Shown here: piece after piece, positions 1 through 8,781 of the stretch
How the letters are laid out: each line of letters opens with the position of its first letter
How positions within the stretch are numbered: position 1 is the stretch's first letter
Assembly: GCA_910587815.1 (NCBI GenBank)
Contig: CAJUNK010000009.1
Location: 1 to 64,000, forward strand
Source: Candidatus Gastranaerophilales bacterium
GTDB taxonomy: Bacteria; Cyanobacteriota; Vampirovibrionia; Gastranaerophilales; Gastranaerophilaceae
Length of the DNA: 64,000 nucleotides
Direction: 5' to 3'
Made by a program: the position numbers and the translations under genes
The notes under the pieces: generated by a model
Told to the model about the DNA's origin: nothing
The model's database searches: none
Seen by the model: only the letters and a program-made list of their open reading frames with translations

Positions 1-450
1 TGCATTTCACTAACAGAAGACCCCAAAAATATGTACGGAAAATTAATGTCCATCCCGGATGAATTAATGGAAAAATATTTTACCCTTTTAACAGACATTG
101 AATTCAATAAAGAAAATAATCCTAGAGATGAAAAGATGCGCCTTGCCTATGAAATCACCAAAATGTATAACGATAAAGATGCAGCAGATGCAGCACAAAA
201 TGATTTCATAAATGTAGTGCAAAATAAAGGCATACCAAATGATATAGAAGAAAAAAAGGTAAATTCAACAAATATTGTAGACATTTTAGTAGAATTAAAT
301 TTTGCACAAAGCAAAGGTGAAGCAAAAAGATTAATTGCAGGCGGCGGTGTGAAATTTGAGGGCGAAAAAATATCTGATATTCAAACACAAATCAATGAAA
401 ACGGCATTTTGCAAGCAGGAAAAAGAAAATATGCAAAAATCGTCTTCTAA
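1..450 (+). CDS. tyrS: Tyrosyl-tRNA synthetase, C-terminal part (partial)
   Basis: The reading frame is open from base 1, so the 5' end lies outside the window. The first visible residues (CISLTEDPKNMYGKLMSIPD) match the segment just after the KMSKS loop in class I TyrRS, which attaches tyrosine to tRNA-Tyr in the cytoplasm. The last ~65 residues form an S4 RNA-binding domain (VDILVELNFAQSKGEAKRLI then a GGGVKFEG turn), as in the bacterial TyrRS anticodon-arm binding module. The ATG at 31 is internal and is not the start. The 3' end overlaps cysE by 20 bases, so the two are probably cotranscribed. The identification is secure, but the catalytic domain cannot be inspected here. Confidence 0.93.
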   Translation, partial: CISLTEDPKNMYGKLMSIPDELMEKYFTLLTDIEFNKENNPRDEKMRLAYEITKMYNDKDAADAAQNDFINVVQNKGIPNDIEEKKVNSTNIVDILVELNFAQSKGEAKRLIAGGGVKFEGEKISDIQTQINENGILQAGKRKYAKIVF

Positions 451-1117
451 AACAAAAAAGGAAACAAAACAGCACCCTCTTTCAATAATCCGCGGCATCA
501 GACGTGTAAAAGCAGACATTCAAAATATAAAAGAAAAAGATCCTGCTGCAAAAAGTATTCTTGAAATAATCCTTTTATATCCAGGATTTCACGCGCTTTT
601 AGCTTATAGAATTGCAAATAAGCTTTTAAAATGGCATATCCCATTTATCCCAAGAATGATTTCGCAAAGCGCAAGATTTTTTACAGGGATAGAAATTCAC
701 CCAGGCGCTACAATTGGTGAAAAGTTTTTTATAGACCATGGCATGGGCGTTGTTATTGGCGAAACCACAATTATTGGCGACAATGTTTTAATCTATCAGG
801 GTGTAACCCTTGGAGGAACAGGGAAAGATACAGGTAAACGCCACCCCACAATTGGAAATTTTGTAACAATTGGAGCAGGCGCAAAAGTGCTTGGCAACAT
901 TACAATTGAAGACAATTCAAATATAGGCGCAGGAAGCGTTGTTATTGATAATGTACCAGAACATTCTACAGTGGTGGGCATACCTGGAAGAATTGTTCAA
1001 CAGAGATTTTTTATTCAAGGACAATTATTGCACAATAAAATCCCAGACCCTGTTACATGTCAACTAAACAGACTTACCTATGAATTAAAAGAATTAAAAG
1101 AAAGAATTGAAAGATAG
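431..1117 (+). CDS. cysE: Serine O-acetyltransferase
   Basis: Makes O-acetylserine from serine and acetyl-CoA, the committed step of cysteine synthesis. The protein has 228 residues. An N-terminal helical part is followed by left-handed beta-helix hexapeptide repeats (IEIHPGATIG, VVIGETTIIGDNVLIYQGVT, GGTGKDTGKRHPTIG, GSVVIDNVPEHSTVVGIPGR). The HPGA and DHGMGVVIGET segments carry the conserved active-site His and Asp of the family. The start at ATG 431 is preferred because an AGGAAAAAG ribosome site lies about 8 bases upstream. Longer in-frame starts would run back through the tyrS S4 domain. It overlaps tyrS by 20 bases and ends before a strong hairpin. It is shorter than the E. coli enzyme, like many CysE proteins lacking the long N-terminal extension. 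Confidence 0.93.
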   Translation: MQKSSSKTKKETKQHPLSIIRGIRRVKADIQNIKEKDPAAKSILEIILLYPGFHALLAYRIANKLLKWHIPFIPRMISQSARFFTGIEIHPGATIGEKFFIDHGMGVVIGETTIIGDNVLIYQGVTLGGTGKDTGKRHPTIGNFVTIGAGAKVLGNITIEDNSNIGAGSVVIDNVPEHSTVVGIPGRIVQQRFFIQGQLLHNKIPDPVTCQLNRLTYELKELKERIER

Positions 1118-1240
1118 GTCATTACAAGTAAGTCTTGGCTTGCTCTTGTAAGCGTATTAAAGCCTCATTATCTATCAGTAGTTTTATTTTGCCAGGTTTA
1201 TCATACGTCAAAATTACACTCTGGCACATACATATTAAAA

Positions 1241-1270
1241 TAAACCCCTCTTAAATAAGAGGGGGTGTTT
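1241..1270. terminator. Bidirectional terminator between cysE and the convergent gene
   Basis: A perfect 9-bp stem, CCCCTCTTA (1245-1253) with TAAGAGGGG (1256-1264), is flanked by A-rich and T-rich runs. It therefore reads as an intrinsic terminator on both strands. The region 1118-1320 shows no other gene. Confidence 0.8.
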
Positions 1271-1320
1271 GTTTAAAAGTTTAGTTTTTGGATTTTAGAG
1301 GAGAGAGTTTTAAATCTTTT

Positions 1321-2091
1321 TTAAGCAGATGCCTTATTTGTAGCACCTGTTGCCTTATCAAACAACCATTTTACTCCAAGGCATACTGCACCTATTGCAG
1401 CGCCTACCAGTGCTACTTTGCCTGCTTTTTTGGTTGAGCCTAATTTTGCAACAACATCCTTTATAGCACTTCCTTTAGCAGCTTTTCTTACAGTATTTGT
1501 AGCAACTGCAAGCGTACCAAATGTTGCACCGCCTACTGCTGCACCACCGATTTTAGCCACTGTTCCAAGGGTGGATTTCTTGGTGCCTGTTACTTCTGAG
1601 ATTAAATCATTTTTACTGTTAGATTGGAATAATAATCCAATAATAGGAATAGAATTTGTAAAACCTGTAGTAAATGAAGAATTTCCATATTTTGATATAT
1701 CACCCAAAAGAGTAGAGCCTGTGGCACTTTTATACTGGTTTTGCGCCAAAGTTTTCAATTGTTGTTCGTTATAATTTGCATATTGGCTAAGTCCTGCCAT
1801 TTCATCAACCATATTATTAAATTCAAGCAGGGCATCGTCGCTTCTTCCTGATTGAAGCATATTTTGAATTACCTGGCAATGCATAGTAAATGACATTGAT
1901 TCAGTGTTTTGAAGATTTGAATATGATTGTTGCGTAGTTTGAATATCATAATTATTTGATATAGATTTTTTAGCATTTTCAGTATAGGCATCACTTGCAG
2001 TGTAATAACCACCATAGCCATAACCTGATGTGCCCCCTGTAATTAAACCAAGTCCGTTTAATGAACTGTAGCTTGATAGTCCTAAACTCAT
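1321..2091 (-). CDS. Uncharacterised protein with Ala/Gly-rich hydrophobic C-terminus
   Basis: I do not recognise this 256-residue protein. The N-terminal ~50 residues are rich in Ser, Gly and Tyr (MSLGLSSYSSLNGLGLITGG) without a classical signal peptide. The middle is polar and helical. The C-terminal third has two glycine-alanine-rich hydrophobic stretches (near VAKIGGAAVGGATFGTLAV and GKVALVGAAIGAVCLGVKWL) that could be membrane hairpins. ATG 2091 is chosen over an upstream in-frame TTG (2109) because GGAAGGAAG at 2107-2099 sits 7 bases before it. It stands alone, convergent with cysE and divergent from pilT. It resembles in style the two membrane proteins at 49.7-53.7 kb, but no homology is claimed. 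Confidence 0.7.
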   Translation of the reverse strand: MSLGLSSYSSLNGLGLITGGTSGYGYGGYYTASDAYTENAKKSISNNYDIQTTQQSYSNLQNTESMSFTMHCQVIQNMLQSGRSDDALLEFNNMVDEMAGLSQYANYNEQQLKTLAQNQYKSATGSTLLGDISKYGNSSFTTGFTNSIPIIGLLFQSNSKNDLISEVTGTKKSTLGTVAKIGGAAVGGATFGTLAVATNTVRKAAKGSAIKDVVAKLGSTKKAGKVALVGAAIGAVCLGVKWLFDKATGATNKASA

Positions 2092-2306
2092 AACTAAACT
2101 TCCTTCCAATAAACCTTTTATTAAATTTTAAACTAACCTTACACTTTAATAAAAACATTTTAGAGACAGGAATTGCCAAAGCTGAATAATTCTTGTTAAT
2201 AAAACTTTACAATATAAATATTTAAAGAGATATGTAACAAAAATGCCACCATGACCAATATAGTGTAAAATGTTGTTGTATCATTATTATCTTGGGATAT
2301 TATCGG

Positions 2307-3404
2307 ATGTTTAATATAGAGGAATTTCTAACCAAAGTTAATAAAACCAATGCTTCTGATATTCATTTAAAGATTGGCAAAGTGCCATCTTTAAGAATAG
2401 CAGGAAATATTGTAAAAATTGACGAGCCGCCAATTACAGAAGAAGATTTTGAAAACATTTTAAACACTATGCTTTATGGAAATTTGGCACAAAAAATTAA
2501 AGAAAAAAATGACATAGATTTTACATACGAAATAAAAGGGGTTTCAAGATACAGGGTGAATTATTGCAAGGAACTGGGGTATCCAAAACTAACACTTAGA
2601 ACTATTCCTTATATAATTCCAACATTAGAAGAATTGTCTCTTCCAAATTCGCTTGAAGCATTTACAAAGTATAACAACGGCATTGTGCTTATTACAGGGG
2701 CTACAAGTTCAGGTAAATCTACAACCATTGCATCTTTAATTGAAATTATAAACAAAGAAAAAGCAAAACATATTGTAACCATTGAAGATCCTATTGAATT
2801 TTTATATACGGATAAAAAATGCCTAATCACACAAAGGGGTGTGAGTGTAGATGTAAATTCTTTTTCTGATGGTATAAAATATGCACTCCGCCAAGACCCT
2901 GATATTATTGTGGTTGGCGAAATAAGGGATAGAGACACTATGGAATCTGCCCTAAATGCGGCAGAAACAGGTCACCTTGTGTTTTCTACAATTCACACAA
3001 ATTCAGCTTCTCAAACAATAAATAGAATTTTAGGGCTTTTTGATGATTCCACAAGAGGTTTTATCAGAGATAGATTTGCAAAGGTTTTGAGAGGAACAAT
3101 TGCACAAAAATTGGTAGCAAGGGTAAATAATGCAGGTCTTGCACCTGCGCTTGAAATTATGAGTTCCACCCCTGCAATTGTAGATTATATACAAAAAAAT
3201 CAAATGGAAGAAGTGGATTTATCAATCAAAAGAGGCGGTTCACAAAACATGATATCAATGAATGCTTCAATATTTAAATTGTTTAAAGGCGGCATTATAG
3301 ATAAAGATGCAGCATTAAATGCAAGTGACAACACAACAGAATTAAATCAGATGATGCGCGGAATATACCATGGAAGCGCAAACCCTGTGGATGATTTATT
3401 ATAG
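2307..3404 (+). CDS. pilT: PilT-type type IV pilus retraction ATPase
   Basis: Cytoplasmic hexameric ATPase that powers pilus retraction and twitching. The 365-residue length is typical. The N-terminal domain carries ASDIHLKIG, typical of the PilT/PilB/GspE group. Walker A is GATSSGKST at about residues 131-139, an Asp/His box region follows (THIV/TIEDPIEF), Walker B is IIVVGEIRD, and a His box is GHLVFSTIHTNSA. Absence of the long PilB N-terminal domain favours PilT over the extension ATPase. ATG 2307 is preferred; an in-frame TTG lies at 2292 and neither has a strong ribosome site. The next gene follows after 19 bases. No other pilus genes are in the window. Confidence 0.92.
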   Translation: MFNIEEFLTKVNKTNASDIHLKIGKVPSLRIAGNIVKIDEPPITEEDFENILNTMLYGNLAQKIKEKNDIDFTYEIKGVSRYRVNYCKELGYPKLTLRTIPYIIPTLEELSLPNSLEAFTKYNNGIVLITGATSSGKSTTIASLIEIINKEKAKHIVTIEDPIEFLYTDKKCLITQRGVSVDVNSFSDGIKYALRQDPDIIVVGEIRDRDTMESALNAAETGHLVFSTIHTNSASQTINRILGLFDDSTRGFIRDRFAKVLRGTIAQKLVARVNNAGLAPALEIMSSTPAIVDYIQKNQMEEVDLSIKRGGSQNMISMNASIFKLFKGGIIDKDAALNASDNTTELNQMMRGIYHGSANPVDDLL

Positions 3405-3423
3405 AGGAAAGTAGAGGAAAAAA

Positions 3424-4989
3424 ATGGCACCATTTCCTGAATCAGAAGATATGACCATAAAAAGACTTATGGTGGCACTTAGAAAAAATGATTACCAGCT
3501 TTTAAAGATGGGAACCTACAAGCTCCATGAAAAATTTCATACAGGACATGAATTTGAGCTTACCGATGATTTAAGACAAATTTTAAAAATTGTCGAAGAA
3601 AAGCAATATCCGCCCGAAATTTCAGATATTTTATGTTCTACAATAAAAGATATTTTGTCCAAAAAGGCAATCAAAGAAATATCTTGGGAAAATAAAATTT
3701 TGCCAAACGATAGCGGCAAAAATGTAATGCCAGATACCTTACAACCAGGAATTACAGTGCAAAATGCTGCTCAAACACAGCAAATACAGCCTAATCAAAC
3801 ACAAGAGCAGACCGCAGGCACAGATGACATTAAAGAACTTGCAAATATTATAAATTCAAATAATCAACCTGAAGCGCAAGGTTCTCAATCATTTATGCAG
3901 CAACCTGCCTTACCTGAAGCAAATCAAATCAAAATAAACACATACTATAGGCCATATAATGAAGCCCCAGCTTCACAAAATATTAGTCAAACTGCAATAC
4001 AAAATCAAGGGCAAACCTATGCGCAACAGCCAGCACAAGGAATTGCGCAAAGTACCCCATCGCAGCAAAATTTAGCACAAATGCCAGTCCAAAATATCCA
4101 ACCTTACGCACCAGGGGGCGTTCAAACCATGCAAGTTCAGTCACAGGCACAGATGCAAGAACAGCCAAAAACACATGAAGATAATAGTGTTAAAAATGTT
4201 GCCGTTTTTTATGATGATTTTAGAAACGATATAGATTATTCAAAGGTAAAAGATTATAAGAATAATTTAAACCTATTGTTTTCAAAAAGTGAAAACAGCC
4301 AAGATTACAATGTTTTACAACAAATTTCATCCCTTACGCATCTTCTAGATACAAGCGCATCAGATGTAGATAAAATAATTTCAATGTTAACTACATCCAA
4401 AGGGAAAGTTTCTTTTATAACGGCATCTCAAAGCCAAAACATTTCAAGAATTTTTGTGGATAAGAATATAGATTTTGATATTCCTTTTGTAAAAAAAGCA
4501 CAGGATAAAAATACAGCCTTTGATTTAATCCCAATGGTAGGCTCTACAAACATTTTTGTATGTTCAAACTGTAATTTAAGAACTCTAAAAACAGATTTTA
4601 ATACAAGAACTTTGAGTGTACAGTGCCCGCACTGCGATGGGGCTGCTTTTCCTGATATTTATGCGGTTAATTCATATAACCCTGATTGCAACCCTGTTTT
4701 TTGGCACAGAGCATTTGCAGCTTTAATAAAATCCCAGATTTGGATTTTGGTTAATCCACCTTTAGATGAAAACAAGGAAATAATCTTTGATTTTATAAAG
4801 ACCGCTTATGATGTTGCAAGGCCTAAAAAAGTTTATATTTTATCAAGGGAAAATGATAAAAAAGAATTTTACAGGCAAATGTTCACATCAGTTGATGAAA
4901 ATTGCATTATAAAACATAATTTTTCAGACCAGGATAAACTTTGTGAAGAATTTATAAACGAAGAAATTATAAAGAAAGTATTTGCATAG
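3424..4989 (+). CDS. Three-part protein with Gln-rich linker and a degenerate sirtuin-like C-terminal domain
   Basis: 521 residues with a clear GAGGAAA ribosome site. Residues ~1-95 are helical. Residues ~110-250 are a low-complexity Gln/Pro/Ala linker. Residues ~255-520 form a globular domain. In that domain, a stretch reading FITASQSQNISRIF, then MVGS, then a zinc-ribbon pair (CSNC and CPHC, 20-odd residues apart), then FPDIYAVNSYNP and a hydrophobic strand SQIWILVNPP follow the order of the sirtuin segments TQNID, HGS, CxxC/CxxC, PDVVxFGE and the Rossmann strand. The catalytic His of the sirtuin LHG motif is replaced (MVGS), and no N-terminal GAGIS motif is seen, so it is probably not an active deacylase. 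The similarity is my reading and unproven. It lies between pilT and recO and is tightly spaced. Confidence 0.55.
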   Translation: MAPFPESEDMTIKRLMVALRKNDYQLLKMGTYKLHEKFHTGHEFELTDDLRQILKIVEEKQYPPEISDILCSTIKDILSKKAIKEISWENKILPNDSGKNVMPDTLQPGITVQNAAQTQQIQPNQTQEQTAGTDDIKELANIINSNNQPEAQGSQSFMQQPALPEANQIKINTYYRPYNEAPASQNISQTAIQNQGQTYAQQPAQGIAQSTPSQQNLAQMPVQNIQPYAPGGVQTMQVQSQAQMQEQPKTHEDNSVKNVAVFYDDFRNDIDYSKVKDYKNNLNLLFSKSENSQDYNVLQQISSLTHLLDTSASDVDKIISMLTTSKGKVSFITASQSQNISRIFVDKNIDFDIPFVKKAQDKNTAFDLIPMVGSTNIFVCSNCNLRTLKTDFNTRTLSVQCPHCDGAAFPDIYAVNSYNPDCNPVFWHRAFAALIKSQIWILVNPPLDENKEIIFDFIKTAYDVARPKKVYILSRENDKKEFYRQMFTSVDENCIIKHNFSDQDKLCEEFINEEIIKKVFA

Positions 4990-5017
4990 GTTTTATGATG
5001 GGGCGGAATTTTTAAAA

Positions 5018-5815
5018 ATGAGTAATTTTCAAAACACATTTACAACAGATGCAATAAATATTAAATCATACCCTTTAAGCGAAAATGACAACATAGTTGT
5101 TATGTTCTCAAAAGATAAGGGACTTATTAAAGGTGTAGCAAAGGGTGTTAAAAAACCAAAAAGCAAACTTGGTGCAAGAATGCAGACACTTGTTTGTAAT
5201 AAATTAATGTTAAATACCGGAAGAAGTCTGGATGTTATAAGAGAAGCACAAGCTATTAATCCTTTTAATAAATTAAGATACAGTTTGGATAAATTAAACT
5301 ATTCAATATATTTAACTGAAATTATAGGAAATTTTTGCAAAGAAAATACAGAAGAAATTCCTGAAATTAATAAAAACATATATGAGCTTTTTTATAAAAC
5401 CCTTGAAAATATTTCAAATTCAAATGATAATACACATACAATTTTAAATGTTTTAAAGTTTCAGTTAAAATTTATGAGAGAAATAGGCCTTGGAATAGAG
5501 CTTGGGCATTGCCTTAAATGTTCTGTCCAAATAAAGGATGAGGGGTATTTTTCATCTGCAAACGGAGGGGTAATCTGCAAAGATTGTATCAACGAAACCG
5601 GTGATAACACCCACAGGATAAAGATTCACAGTAAAATAAAAGATTTTTTGTGCGAAATTCTAGATTCTGATATTGATAAACCCACAAAATATGATGACTT
5701 AGTAAACGAAAAAGTGGTAATAAGCTGCTTTAATCTTTTAAGAAAATATATAGATACTCAAACAGGAAAAGAATGCAAGACATTAAAAGTGCTTGAAATG
5801 ACAAAGGTAGGATAG
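5018..5815 (+). CDS. recO: DNA repair protein RecO
   Basis: Recombination mediator that helps RecR load RecA on gapped DNA. The 265 residues begin with an OB-fold (TTDAINIKSYPLSENDNIVV, KDKGLIKGVAKGVKKPKSKL) characteristic of RecO. A helical region follows, then a zinc-type CLKC...CKDC pair near residues 165-190, seen in many bacterial RecO proteins. ATG 5018 gives the expected N-terminus. An upstream in-frame TTG at 4982 would overlap the previous gene. The stop codon directly abuts the ATG of the TPR gene, so the two are translationally linked. Confidence 0.9.
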   Translation: MSNFQNTFTTDAINIKSYPLSENDNIVVMFSKDKGLIKGVAKGVKKPKSKLGARMQTLVCNKLMLNTGRSLDVIREAQAINPFNKLRYSLDKLNYSIYLTEIIGNFCKENTEEIPEINKNIYELFYKTLENISNSNDNTHTILNVLKFQLKFMREIGLGIELGHCLKCSVQIKDEGYFSSANGGVICKDCINETGDNTHRIKIHSKIKDFLCEILDSDIDKPTKYDDLVNEKVVISCFNLLRKYIDTQTGKECKTLKVLEMTKVG

Positions 5816-7873
5816 ATGAAGAATAATAATGTATTGGCTTTTTTTATAATGCTTAGCTTGATTGCAGGAAATATGACAATTAATATGTCATCTGCAAATG
5901 CAAAAATGTCACTTGAGGCAAGTGAATTATATAATCAGGCAGCAAAGTTTGAAAACGAGGGACGTCTTGAGGATGCTCTTGATTTAATATTAAAAGCTTT
6001 AAACACATCAAAAGATGATATTGTTTTAACAACAAAGCTTGGCGGGCTTTATGCACAGGTTGGCCAATTGGATAAAGCTGCTGAAATTTTTTCTAAGGCA
6101 ATTCAATTAAATCCTGAAGATGCTTTTTTATATATCAGTATTGCAAATATTTATAAACAGCAGGGAAAATACGACGAAGCCTTTAATTTCTATTCAAAGG
6201 CAATGAATTTAAACCCAAATTACAGGCATAATTATTTAAACCTGGCAAATTCTAAATATTTAGCAGGATATTATGAAGATGCAATAAAATATTATAGAAT
6301 ATATTTGCAAGATTACCCAAATTCAATAGATGCCAGATGTTCCCTTGCAAGCAGCTATTTAAATTTAAAAGAATACAAAAAATCGATTGAAGAATACAAA
6401 AAAGCACAAGAAATTAATCCAAAAAACTTTAAAGAATATTCAAGCCTTGGGCTTGCATATTTAAGAGATAAACAATATATTCCTGCAAGAGAAACTTTTT
6501 TAAAAGCAGTCGAATTAAATGACAGTGATTTTATGGCCTATGGAAACCTTGCCATTGTACAAGCGCATTTAAAAGAAAATGAAGAAGCATTAAATAATTA
6601 CAAAAAAGCTTTTGAATTACAGCCTGATTTAGAAAATTTAAAGTTTGATTATGCCAGTTTACTTGCAAGAATAGGAAGAACAGATGACGCCATAAAAGCT
6701 TATCAGGATTACATTAAGGCATATCCTGAAGATTCAAATGCATATTTAAACCTTGGCATATTATATCAAAATATCAATAATCCCACTTACGCTATTGCAG
6801 TATTAGAAGAGGGGGTTAAAAAGGTTCCTGCTGGACAAAATAGTAAATATATGAAAAATGAGCTTGCAAAAAGTTACTATCAAAATGGTGAATTTATGCA
6901 AGCTATTAGCATCTATGATTCTATACTTTTAATGGAGCCAAACAATTTACGCGCAATGTTTAATAAAGGCCTTGCACTCACAGGAGAAGGTAAATATATT
7001 GAAGCAGACAAAATATTCAAAAAAGTAAGCAAAATTGATGATATTGAACTTCAAAAATATCAAATTTCACGCAGTGATATCAAAAAAAGCATAACAGGCA
7101 ATATGGTAGCACAGGCAAATAGCTTGAAAGATAAAAAAGAATTTACAAAAGCAAAAGAAATATATACTAAAGCACTTGAAGCTGATTCAAGTAATACAGA
7201 AGCATATCTTGGCCTTGCAAAAAGTTATGAAGGCCTTAATGATAAAACAAAAGCTATTGAGACTTATGAACAGGTAATAGTAATAGAACCAAACAATAAT
7301 GATGTTTTGATTGAATATGGCGAAAGCCTTGCAAAGATGGATGAAGACACAAAAGCACAAGAAGCATTTAAAAAAATTATCCAAAATGATGAGAATTGCC
7401 TGGAGGCAAGAATTTCGCTTGCAGACAGCTATATGAAGGTGAAAAATTACAATGGCGCCTTAAAAGAATATCTAGAAGCATTAAAATATATTGATGACAT
7501 TACAGATGATATTTTATACATTAAAACAGGGAATGCATACAAATATTTAGAAGATGGCAAAAATGCAGAAATATACTATAGAAAAGCCCTTGAAATAGAC
7601 CCAAACAACGAAAATACATATTTTAATATCGGTCTTGTAAAATATGATGAAAAAAATCTGCCTGATGCCATTGAAAACTTTAAAAAGGCATTGAATATAA
7701 AAAAAGATTTTGCATTTGGGTGGCGTGCACTTGGCATTTGCTATGAAAATCAAGACAAACCTGATGATGCAATTTATTGTTATGAAAAATTCATAGAATA
7801 TTCTGATGATGAAGATGCAATAAATAATGTTAAAGAAATCATAAAAGGCCTGTATAACCGCCTTGCATATTAA
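5816..7873 (+). CDS. Secreted or periplasmic TPR-repeat protein
   Basis: The 685-residue protein begins with a probable signal peptide (basic MKNNN, hydrophobic LAFFIMLSLIAG, cleavage near SSANA-K). The rest is almost wholly tetratricopeptide repeats with the usual spacing of Gly/Ala/Tyr and Pro at repeat ends, for example AAEIFSKAIQLNPEDAFLY and AFNFYSKAMNLNPNY. There are roughly fifteen repeats. Such solenoids scaffold protein complexes and no catalytic domain is visible. A GGTAGGA ribosome site overlaps the end of recO, and ATG follows the recO stop without a gap. The partner is unknown. Confidence 0.8.
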   Translation: MKNNNVLAFFIMLSLIAGNMTINMSSANAKMSLEASELYNQAAKFENEGRLEDALDLILKALNTSKDDIVLTTKLGGLYAQVGQLDKAAEIFSKAIQLNPEDAFLYISIANIYKQQGKYDEAFNFYSKAMNLNPNYRHNYLNLANSKYLAGYYEDAIKYYRIYLQDYPNSIDARCSLASSYLNLKEYKKSIEEYKKAQEINPKNFKEYSSLGLAYLRDKQYIPARETFLKAVELNDSDFMAYGNLAIVQAHLKENEEALNNYKKAFELQPDLENLKFDYASLLARIGRTDDAIKAYQDYIKAYPEDSNAYLNLGILYQNINNPTYAIAVLEEGVKKVPAGQNSKYMKNELAKSYYQNGEFMQAISIYDSILLMEPNNLRAMFNKGLALTGEGKYIEADKIFKKVSKIDDIELQKYQISRSDIKKSITGNMVAQANSLKDKKEFTKAKEIYTKALEADSSNTEAYLGLAKSYEGLNDKTKAIETYEQVIVIEPNNNDVLIEYGESLAKMDEDTKAQEAFKKIIQNDENCLEARISLADSYMKVKNYNGALKEYLEALKYIDDITDDILYIKTGNAYKYLEDGKNAEIYYRKALEIDPNNENTYFNIGLVKYDEKNLPDAIENFKKALNIKKDFAFGWRALGICYENQDKPDDAIYCYEKFIEYSDDEDAINNVKEIIKGLYNRLAY

Positions 7874-7880
7874 ACATGAA

Positions 7881-8297
7881 ATGAAACTATCATTAAAAAT
7901 AATTATTTTATTATCATTGGTTTGCTCTTTTGTATTATTAAGCGGATGCGATAAAACAAAACCAGGCATACTATTTTCATCCACTCCCTTTTCAAAAGAA
8001 CTTGGGTATACACCACAAAATACTTTTAAAAAGGGAGATAAGGTGTATTACATTGCTTATAATCCAAATGATTTTAAAACTAAACTCATTAAAGTGCAGG
8101 TTTTTAGAAAAAATGATGATGCAGATGAGTTTTTTGGGTATGAATATTTGTATAATAAAACAGTGGAATTAAAGGATAAAAAATTTCATACGGATTATTT
8201 TGTGATAAATAAAAAAGGATTTTATATTTTTCAAATTTTTGAATACACAAATACAATTAAGCCCATTATAAAAGGGATTATAAAGGTAGTTGATTAG
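7881..8297 (+). CDS. Small putative lipoprotein
   Basis: 138 residues beginning MKLSLKIIILLSLVCSFVLL followed by an SGC lipobox, so Cys23 is the likely lipidation site after signal peptidase II cleavage. The mature part is Lys/Phe/Tyr-rich and looks beta-rich. No family is recognised. ATG 7881 lies 7 bases after the TPR gene stop and gives the cleanest lipoprotein signal. An in-frame TTG at 7863 would overlap the TPR gene. The next gene begins immediately after its stop. Confidence 0.75.
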   Translation: MKLSLKIIILLSLVCSFVLLSGCDKTKPGILFSSTPFSKELGYTPQNTFKKGDKVYYIAYNPNDFKTKLIKVQVFRKNDDADEFFGYEYLYNKTVELKDKKFHTDYFVINKKGFYIFQIFEYTNTIKPIIKGIIKVVD

Positions 8298-8735
8298 ATG
8301 ATTATAAACCCAAAAAATATTTATGAAGATATATTACAATATATTAAAAACAAACTTTTTTCTTCAAAATATGTTGTAAAAGGAAAATGCAAAAAATGCG
8401 GACAATGCTGCGCAAATATTTTATTTTCAGATGAAAACGGATATATAAAAAGCAAAGATGATTTTATAAAATTACAAAAAAGGAACAGAAGATATCGTCA
8501 TTTTGAAATAAATGGCAAAATTTGCGATGAAAATGATTTTACAGATGGCGCACTTACATTCAGGTGCAAATCTTTAGGAGATAATGGCAGGTGCACAAGA
8601 TATTTCTTCCGTTCGTTGTATTGCAGAGATTATCCTTCAATAAATTCAACCTTTATTCAAAATGGAGGAACAACACTGGATGGGTGCGGGTATTATTTTG
8701 ATGTAGATAAAAAATTCAAAGATTATTTAAAATAA
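8298..8735 (+). CDS. YkgJ-like cysteine-cluster protein (putative metal-binding)
   Basis: 145 residues with a CKKCGQCC cluster at 31-38. Later cysteines lie in FRCKSLGDNGRC, SLYCRDYP and DGCGYY. This arrangement is typical of the YkgJ/UPF0153 family, proposed to bind zinc or an iron-sulfur cluster; the biochemical role is not established. The ATG directly follows the stop of the lipoprotein gene, so it is the last gene of the pilT-recO-TPR run. The conserved RDYPSI segment after the cysteines also fits the family. Confidence 0.75.
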   Translation: MIINPKNIYEDILQYIKNKLFSSKYVVKGKCKKCGQCCANILFSDENGYIKSKDDFIKLQKRNRRYRHFEINGKICDENDFTDGALTFRCKSLGDNGRCTRYFFRSLYCRDYPSINSTFIQNGGTTLDGCGYYFDVDKKFKDYLK

Positions 8736-8781
8736 TCCCCGGAATAGTTTTTGCACAGGCATATTTTTGTCATACATTTAA

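Noticed and set aside
1118..1240. Possible tRNA after cysE
   Set aside because: No cloverleaf pairing or conserved TTC/CCA features could be drawn.
5816..7873. TPR repeats as a DNA tandem repeat or CRISPR-like array
   Set aside because: Periodicity is at the protein level (34 residues) with divergent DNA. No CRISPR array is present anywhere in the window.
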